Shown here: in pieces, positions 35,738-40,134 of the stretch
Position numbering within the stretch: position 1 is the stretch's first letter
Layout: each line of letters begins with the position of its first letter
Assembly: GCA_947367315.1 (NCBI GenBank)
Contig: CANBDX010000016.1
Span: 1-40,134, forward strand
Length of the DNA: 40,134 nucleotides
Origin: an uncultured Bacteroidales bacterium
GTDB taxonomy: Bacteria > Bacteroidota > Bacteroidia > Bacteroidales > UBA932
Reading direction: 5' to 3'
Notes under the pieces: model-generated
What the model was told of the DNA's origin: nothing
The model's input: the letters and a program-made list of their open reading frames with translations, nothing else
The model's database searches: none
Program-made: the position numbers and the translations under genes

Positions 35738-35786
35738 AACTCGTGTCTAATTGTAAATTGATTTTTGTATTATGTTTGTTTAAATT

Positions 35787-36842
35787 TTATTGCACTTCAA
35801 TTTCGACATTTCCTCCGTCTTTCCACTCCTCCACTGCAGGGGAGATCTTGATCTCATTGTTGCCGAAGACTATCGTATATATATATTTCTTTCCCGGTTG
35901 CCAGGTTCGTTCGTCTGTACCGGCATCCAGAGGAAGCGTCTTTGTCTGGGCTCTGAGCCAGCTGTTTTCTGTTCCGTCGTACTTCCTGAGATTATAGGTG
36001 ACGACGAGGTTTGCGGCGTTGTCCGCACATTCCTGCGGGATCACTACGACTCCATGTGGTGTGGATTCGAGCACGTCGTCCTCAGGTGATCCTGTTCCGA
36101 TCTCACGGGCGAAGTGTGATCCGCTCCATACACGGACACCGCTGGTCGCTTCATGTCCTGTCCACTGATGAGGAGTGCCCTTTGAGTCAAAATCCGCCTT
36201 GGTCTCTATGCCGGTAAGAACGAGCTCGGTTATCAGCCAGTTATCCGGAACCCCAGACTTGCGCACGACGCGGAACTCCAGCCATGAGAGGGCGTGATGG
36301 AAGACCACCGGCACGCCGTTTACACTCTGGCCCTTGCCGTTCACATTATCATTAGTGTTATAAAAACCTGTTCTGTCAAACCACATCAGATCCACCGTCT
36401 GATCGAGGTAATGCGACTGGACATAATCGGTGACAGTGAATCTTCCTTCTTTCACATCATATCCGAAAGTGCCTCCAAGCGTCATGGACGGAGAATATCC
36501 GGCGAACACAAGCGAGCCCTTTGTCGGCCAGTAATATGGCGTGCTGCCGCCCCAGCTGCCGCTTCCCCTGTGTACGAATTCTCCTTTATCGATATATGGT
36601 GTAAAATCGTTCGAAGCCAAATAAGCATCCATGTCAGTTTCAGGAGAAGCATCAGCCCACCATGCCCATACATTGAAAGCGGGCGCACCATCACCATAGG
36701 CAGTGGATGTGTGCGCTGCCTTGGTGGCCTTTTCAGTGACCGGCTGGAGAGAAATCTCTCCGGTCGGCTCATACTGAATATTTGATTTGGTGCAGGCCAG
36801 GGCTGATCCGAGGATCAGGGCTGCAAGTGCAAATCTTTTCAT
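35787..36842 (-). CDS. Fimbrillin-family lipoprotein (core paralogue 2)
   Basis: A 351-residue core fimbrillin. Lipobox ALACTKSN (Cys17), TEKATKAA with Lys41, FNVWAWWAD, TPYYWPTKGSLVFAGYSP, DLMWFDRTGFY, VVFHHALSWLEFRV, HGVVVIPQEC and WQPGKKYIYTIVFGNNEIKISP, ending VEIEVQ. GC content and codon choice look somewhat higher than in paralogues 3 to 5, in line with the two upstream genes, so the array may have been built from more than one source or period. It follows paralogue 1 by 19 bases. Confidence 0.87.
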   Translation of the reverse strand: MKRFALAALILGSALACTKSNIQYEPTGEISLQPVTEKATKAAHTSTAYGDGAPAFNVWAWWADASPETDMDAYLASNDFTPYIDKGEFVHRGSGSWGGSTPYYWPTKGSLVFAGYSPSMTLGGTFGYDVKEGRFTVTDYVQSHYLDQTVDLMWFDRTGFYNTNDNVNGKGQSVNGVPVVFHHALSWLEFRVVRKSGVPDNWLITELVLTGIETKADFDSKGTPHQWTGHEATSGVRVWSGSHFAREIGTGSPEDDVLESTPHGVVVIPQECADNAANLVVTYNLRKYDGTENSWLRAQTKTLPLDAGTDERTWQPGKKYIYTIVFGNNEIKISPAVEEWKDGGNVEIEVQ

Positions 36843-36861
36843 TACCCGCTTTATTGTCTTT

Positions 36862-37884
36862 CTATTGTACTTCTATATCCACTGACACTGTCTCCCAATC
36901 AGTCACCTCAGGAAGGACGAGGATTTCGTTGTTACCGAAGGTGATGGTGTATGTGTAATGCTTTCCCGGCTTCCATGTGTTTCCGTCCGTTCCGGCTGTA
37001 AGATATACTGTCTTGGTCTGCTCTGCGCCTCCTTCCGATGCCTTGTATCTGACCTGCAGCTGCACATGCTCTGCTGCACATGACTGCGGGATCACAAGCA
37101 CTCCGTTCGTTGTCGATTCCAGCACCACCGCTTCTGCAGATACCTGCTGACTTCCGTTCCAGACAGCAACAACGCTTCCATCTGTCTGGGCAGACCATTC
37201 GTCATTTCCCTCTGTAGGGATGGATGTGAATCTTGCCTTTGTCTTTATATTCTGCAGGGTCACATCTGTCACGAAATAGCTGGACATAGCGCCGTCCTTC
37301 TTCTTGAACTGGAACGTCAGCCATGAGAGCAGATGCTTGAATACTACGGGCACGCCATCCACAGTCTCATTCTGCGCGTTCTTATTGCTATTGTCTATAT
37401 AAGAGCGTTCAGTCACATCGAACCACATAAGATCAACTGTCTTGGATATGTCGGTCGACTGCTCATATGCGGTGATCGTCATTGTCTTGTTGGTCCAGGA
37501 ATAGCTGAAGTTCTGGGCCACGGCTGACGTCGGAGAATATCCGGCGAAGACGAGCGAGCCTCTTGTCGGCCAGAAATACGGGATATCCATTCCCTCCCAA
37601 CTGTTTCCTGTCTTCTCCTTGTTTGCGAAAGTACATTTGTTGAGGTACATTTCTGCCACATCAGGGAAGTTCTCAAGCGGTGTGTTCTCACGAACATCCC
37701 CCCACCATGCCCATACATTGAACGTCGAGTCCTTAGGATATTCGGTACCGGTCACAGCCGCCTTGGTGGTCTTGGCTGTCACAGGTCGGAAAGAAATCTC
37801 TCCCGGCTGCTCATACCGAACGCTCGACTTGGTACAAGCCGAGAGCGCTGCTGCGATGAGTGCTATGTATATGAGTTTCTTCAT
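36862..37884 (-). CDS. Fimbrillin-family lipoprotein (core paralogue 1)
   Basis: A 340-residue core fimbrillin, first of the tandem set. Lipobox LSACTKSS (Cys17), TAKTTKAA with Lys41, FNVWAWWGD, IPYFWPTRGSLVFAGYSP, TVDLMWFDVTERSY, VVFKHLLSWLTFQF, NGVLVIPQSC and WKPGKHYTYTITFGNNEILVLP, ending VDIEVQ. In type V pili, subunits travel as lipoproteins, are cut after a basic residue by a surface protease, and polymerise by strand exchange; the shared TK-A site fits this. It lies 13 bases after the DUF5119 gene and is likely the main or first-expressed subunit by position. Confidence 0.87.
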   Translation of the reverse strand: MKKLIYIALIAAALSACTKSSVRYEQPGEISFRPVTAKTTKAAVTGTEYPKDSTFNVWAWWGDVRENTPLENFPDVAEMYLNKCTFANKEKTGNSWEGMDIPYFWPTRGSLVFAGYSPTSAVAQNFSYSWTNKTMTITAYEQSTDISKTVDLMWFDVTERSYIDNSNKNAQNETVDGVPVVFKHLLSWLTFQFKKKDGAMSSYFVTDVTLQNIKTKARFTSIPTEGNDEWSAQTDGSVVAVWNGSQQVSAEAVVLESTTNGVLVIPQSCAAEHVQLQVRYKASEGGAEQTKTVYLTAGTDGNTWKPGKHYTYTITFGNNEILVLPEVTDWETVSVDIEVQ

Positions 37885-37897
37885 TCTTTCCGTTTCC

Positions 37898-38848
37898 TTA
37901 GATTACTATTTCAGTATTGATTTCTCCCCATTCATCCACTTCCGGTGCAAGTCCACCGCCTGTGGAGACTTCCGGCTTAGGGATTTCAATGTCATCCGTC
38001 TCAATCCTTATATATTGCTCGGGGTTGTTCTCGAATTTCTTGGACACGTCCATATTGAATGACCATGGCTTTCCTCCGGTGTCGGTGATCACAAGGGAAA
38101 AAATCTGTGATGTGGACACTTCGAAGTTGCGGCCGAATGTGTTGAATTTCGCAAGGAAGCGCCCGTCCTTTCCTATCTGACCAGCCTCGAAATATACAGT
38201 TGCCTCATCATATGACTTCTGCGGGGCTCCGATCTTGTTATGGTCGGAGAGACCTGTCATCACAGACGAAACTGATCCGACATATTCCGCACCGCGTATT
38301 CTGTCGACTTCGATTATCCATGTCTCCACGACAGTTTTTGCGTGGATGTCAAGCGTATAGACCGGCATACCCTCTCCCCTGAACGGAATATAGACGTCCT
38401 CAAGCTTGCCGACGAAAAGGTGGTCCGGCTCAAATACGATGAGTTCCTCCTCATTCTTCACCGTACGTCCCTTGAGTCTTGTCCTTAGGTTGTCAGGGAT
38501 GAGGTTGGTGAATGCAAATATGTCGTTTATGTTTCCATCCTGCGAGATGACGGTTGCTTCGGTATCGAAGTTATACACAAGGATGTCGTATTTCCTGCCC
38601 GGCATGACATGCACGTATCCTCCGTTATGAGGGAGGAATGACTGTGATGCGAACTTGCCGGATTCGGAGTCGTAGAAGATGGCACGCATCATCTCGGGAT
38701 CCCTTTCAACAGTGTAGTTCACGATGTCCTTGTCAATGGTGATGTTAAGATAGACGTTGTTATCCACTTCCACCAGAGGACGTCTCTTACAGCCAGCACA
38801 GACCATAAGGAGGGCGATCAGAACCGATATGATGGTCAGCCTTCTCAT
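37898..38848 (-). CDS. DUF5119 lipoprotein, fimbrial anchor/accessory type
   Basis: A 316-residue lipoprotein; signal peptide residues 1-19 end CAGC (Cys20). Conserved features are VYLNITIDKDIVNY after the lipobox, MRAIFYDSESG, HVMPGRKYDILVYNFDTEATVI, and a second beta domain with VVETWIIEVDRIRGAEYV and DGRFLAKFNTFG. It matches DUF5119 proteins that precede fimbrillin genes in Bacteroidales and are related in layout to Mfa2/FimB anchors. It lacks the TKA motif, consistent with staying lipid-anchored. Its start overlaps the DUF3575 gene stop by four bases, and fimbrillins follow. Confidence 0.82.
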   Translation of the reverse strand: MRRLTIISVLIALLMVCAGCKRRPLVEVDNNVYLNITIDKDIVNYTVERDPEMMRAIFYDSESGKFASQSFLPHNGGYVHVMPGRKYDILVYNFDTEATVISQDGNINDIFAFTNLIPDNLRTRLKGRTVKNEEELIVFEPDHLFVGKLEDVYIPFRGEGMPVYTLDIHAKTVVETWIIEVDRIRGAEYVGSVSSVMTGLSDHNKIGAPQKSYDEATVYFEAGQIGKDGRFLAKFNTFGRNFEVSTSQIFSLVITDTGGKPWSFNMDVSKKFENNPEQYIRIETDDIEIPKPEVSTGGGLAPEVDEWGEINTEIVI

Positions 38849-40044
38849 TTTATGCCTCCTTTTTTAGTGTAAGTGACACGGATCGGGAGCAGAAACGATA
38901 CAGAAGCTCTGGTAGGTCCGAAGAAATCGAAGACAAGGTTCTTGATTCCCGGGTCCTTGATCAGCTGGGAAAAGTCGTCGCTCGGCTCATAGTGACGTGC
39001 ATAGGTCCTGATCCATCCCAGTCCGATATTGAACTCGATTCTCATCCACTTATTGGTCTTGGGACCTACAGGAAGGCCGAATGTGTAGTCTATGCCGACA
39101 TCCATGTACTCTCCCTGATAACCTTCACGGATGTTCTGGTAGTCATAATAGCCTATGCCGCCATATAGACCGATAGCATGGCCCTGAAGCCTGTCGGACT
39201 TGGTCCATTTGTAGTTTTCACCTGGGAACCAGTACTTTGCATCGAGGAAAAGGCCGAGCATTTCACCGCACCATCTGTTTCTTGATGAGACAGCCCAAGG
39301 ATAGTAGTAGTCTATGCCGATAGACCAGTTGTTCTTGATCGGGAACTCGAGGCCGACGTTAAGACCAGGCACAAGAAGGTTGGTCCTTGCTGCCATAATC
39401 ATCAGTTTCTCCTTGAACACAGGCTGCTTCGGAGGGAATGATATTGCAGATTCCGTTGTAAGAGAATCCACAGGAGCAGCCACGGCCGGAAGGAACGGAG
39501 GGGCTGGTGCCCAAACGCATACCCAAGTGGCGGCACGGAGCTCAGGCATGTAGTTATCTATGAGATATCTCCATGACCATCCCCTGTCAAGCCTCTCAAG
39601 ACGCCATTTTCTCGTTTCATTACCGATGCCCTTGGTGTGGAGGATCTTCAGGACCTGAGAACGGTCCTTGCGGGTGTAGTTGTCTTCTACCAGCTTGGTG
39701 AGACCGATCCAATTTTCAGCAAGAGGACTGATCTTTATCTTTCCGGCATTGAGCTTTACAGAATCGCCCGCTGACTTTAACAGAAATGCCTTTGCGGACT
39801 TGGCTCTCTCTCTTGAAAGCCATTTGTTGTGGCTGTAGGCACCCTCAGGAGAAGCCCAAGCATAGATTGTGATGCTGTCGATGCGGGGAGAGTGCATAAG
39901 ATAGTGTCTGATACGGTCGATCTGACGCCTGTTGGAAAGATAGGTTGTGTCAATACTGATGCTGTCGCATTGGTAGTAGATGGAGAAGTTTTCAACTAAC
40001 GTGCTGTCTTTTAAAGAGTTCTCCGGTGCTTGCGCATGTGACAC
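38845..40044 (-). CDS. OmpA-like / DUF3575 outer-membrane protein, first gene of the fimbrial operon
   Basis: A 399-residue protein. Residues about 30-100 resemble an OmpA-like domain (IDSITIYAWASPEGAYSHN, then KWLSRERAKSAKAFL, the NxxLSxxRA pattern). Residues about 210-399 form a DUF3575 barrel (LVPGLNVGLEFPIKNNWSIG, YGGIGYYDYQNI, MRIEFNIGLGWIRTYARHYEP). DUF3575 proteins head many Bacteroidales fimbrial operons. The start is uncertain: the only usual start codon in frame is GTG at 40044, giving no signal peptide, although the frame stays open to a stop at 40120 and SSVVSHAQA just upstream looks like the tail of one. An ATG lies at 40037 but is out of frame. A frameshift or unusual start is possible. 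Confidence 0.75.
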   Translation of the reverse strand: MSHAQAPENSLKDSTLVENFSIYYQCDSISIDTTYLSNRRQIDRIRHYLMHSPRIDSITIYAWASPEGAYSHNKWLSRERAKSAKAFLLKSAGDSVKLNAGKIKISPLAENWIGLTKLVEDNYTRKDRSQVLKILHTKGIGNETRKWRLERLDRGWSWRYLIDNYMPELRAATWVCVWAPAPPFLPAVAAPVDSLTTESAISFPPKQPVFKEKLMIMAARTNLLVPGLNVGLEFPIKNNWSIGIDYYYPWAVSSRNRWCGEMLGLFLDAKYWFPGENYKWTKSDRLQGHAIGLYGGIGYYDYQNIREGYQGEYMDVGIDYTFGLPVGPKTNKWMRIEFNIGLGWIRTYARHYEPSDDFSQLIKDPGIKNLVFDFFGPTRASVSFLLPIRVTYTKKGGIK

Positions 40045-40079
40045 GACAGAAGATATCGGCTCACCGGGAAAACCCTGTG

Positions 40080-40110
40080 TTTGTGATTGAACAATCTTAA
40101 GGTATCTTTG
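40080..40110 (+). promoter_or_regulatory. Outward-facing consensus promoter at the fimbrial operon edge
   Basis: TTTG (40080-40083), 19 bases, then TATCTTTG (40103-40110): both Bacteroidales promoter elements with ideal spacing, on the plus strand, pointing away from the fimbrial operon. It could drive a divergent gene beyond the window. Confidence 0.65.
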
Positions 40111-40133
40111 TAATCTAAATCAGAGATACCTTA
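40098..40133. repeat. 10-bp inverted repeat overlapping the edge promoter
   Basis: TAAGGTATCT (40098-40107) and AGATACCTTA (40124-40133) are perfect inverted copies around a 16-base spacer. The left arm contains most of the -7 box. By symmetry the right arm supplies a near-match -7 box (TATCTCTG, minus strand, 40121-40128) facing the fimbrial operon. It may be an operator, or one end of an invertible promoter segment; the sequence stops one base later. Confidence 0.7.
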
Positions 40134-40134
40134 T

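Overview
The window looks like chromosomal DNA of a Bacteroidales bacterium, probably gut-associated. The evidence is protein content (TamL-type Omp85 lipoprotein, fimbrillin lipoproteins, DUF3575/DUF5119/DUF4906-type fimbrial proteins, a NTF2-like secreted protein) and promoters of the Bacteroidales type (-7 box TAnnTTTG, sometimes with TTTG 19 bases upstream). Shine-Dalgarno sites are not evident. The genus cannot be fixed from the sequence. No tRNA, rRNA, CRISPR array, transposase or integrase was seen.

Layout. 1-470: end of a toxin-antitoxin pair (partial antitoxin, YoeB/Txe-type toxin) with a strong terminator. 490-852: orphan unknown gene. 962-4169 (minus): tightly packed pyruvate kinase, two small outer-membrane-barrel-like proteins and a DUF1963/YwqG protein. 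4275-6726 (plus): GNAT-like protein and RarA. 6727-7224: non-coding, holding a 104-bp tandem array of alternating stem-loops. 7225-10048 (minus): secreted NTF2-like protein and TamL. 10229-15364 (plus): fold-III PLP decarboxylase (arginine decarboxylase-like), SpoU-type RNA methyltransferase and a large receiver/PPDK-type ATP-grasp fusion, all coupled. 15366-20894 (minus): cytoplasmic GH13 enzyme, NrdG, NrdD and phosphate acetyltransferase.

20922-40044 (minus) is the most striking part: about 19 kb read in one direction, with gaps of under 50 bases or short overlaps throughout. It starts with an OmpA-like/DUF3575 barrel and a DUF5119 lipoprotein (anchor-like). Five close fimbrillin paralogues follow, then three more divergent fimbrillin-like lipoproteins, then two very large fimbrial lipoproteins (one ending in an Lcl/DUF1566-like domain, the other DUF4906-like). 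It finishes with a secreted GH13 amylase-family lipoprotein and a Ser-type sulfatase. The layout suggests a type V-like (FimA/Mfa) pilus with many interchangeable subunits, joined to surface glycan-degrading enzymes. At the upstream edge a near-consensus promoter points away from the operon and overlaps a 10-bp inverted repeat that ends one base before the window does. Two fimbrillin genes carry long G tracts that could slip.

Most metabolic genes are ordinary. The parts worth a second look are the stem-loop array, the edge promoter/inverted repeat, the fimbrillin array with its conserved Lys41 and G tracts, and the orphan ATP-grasp protein.
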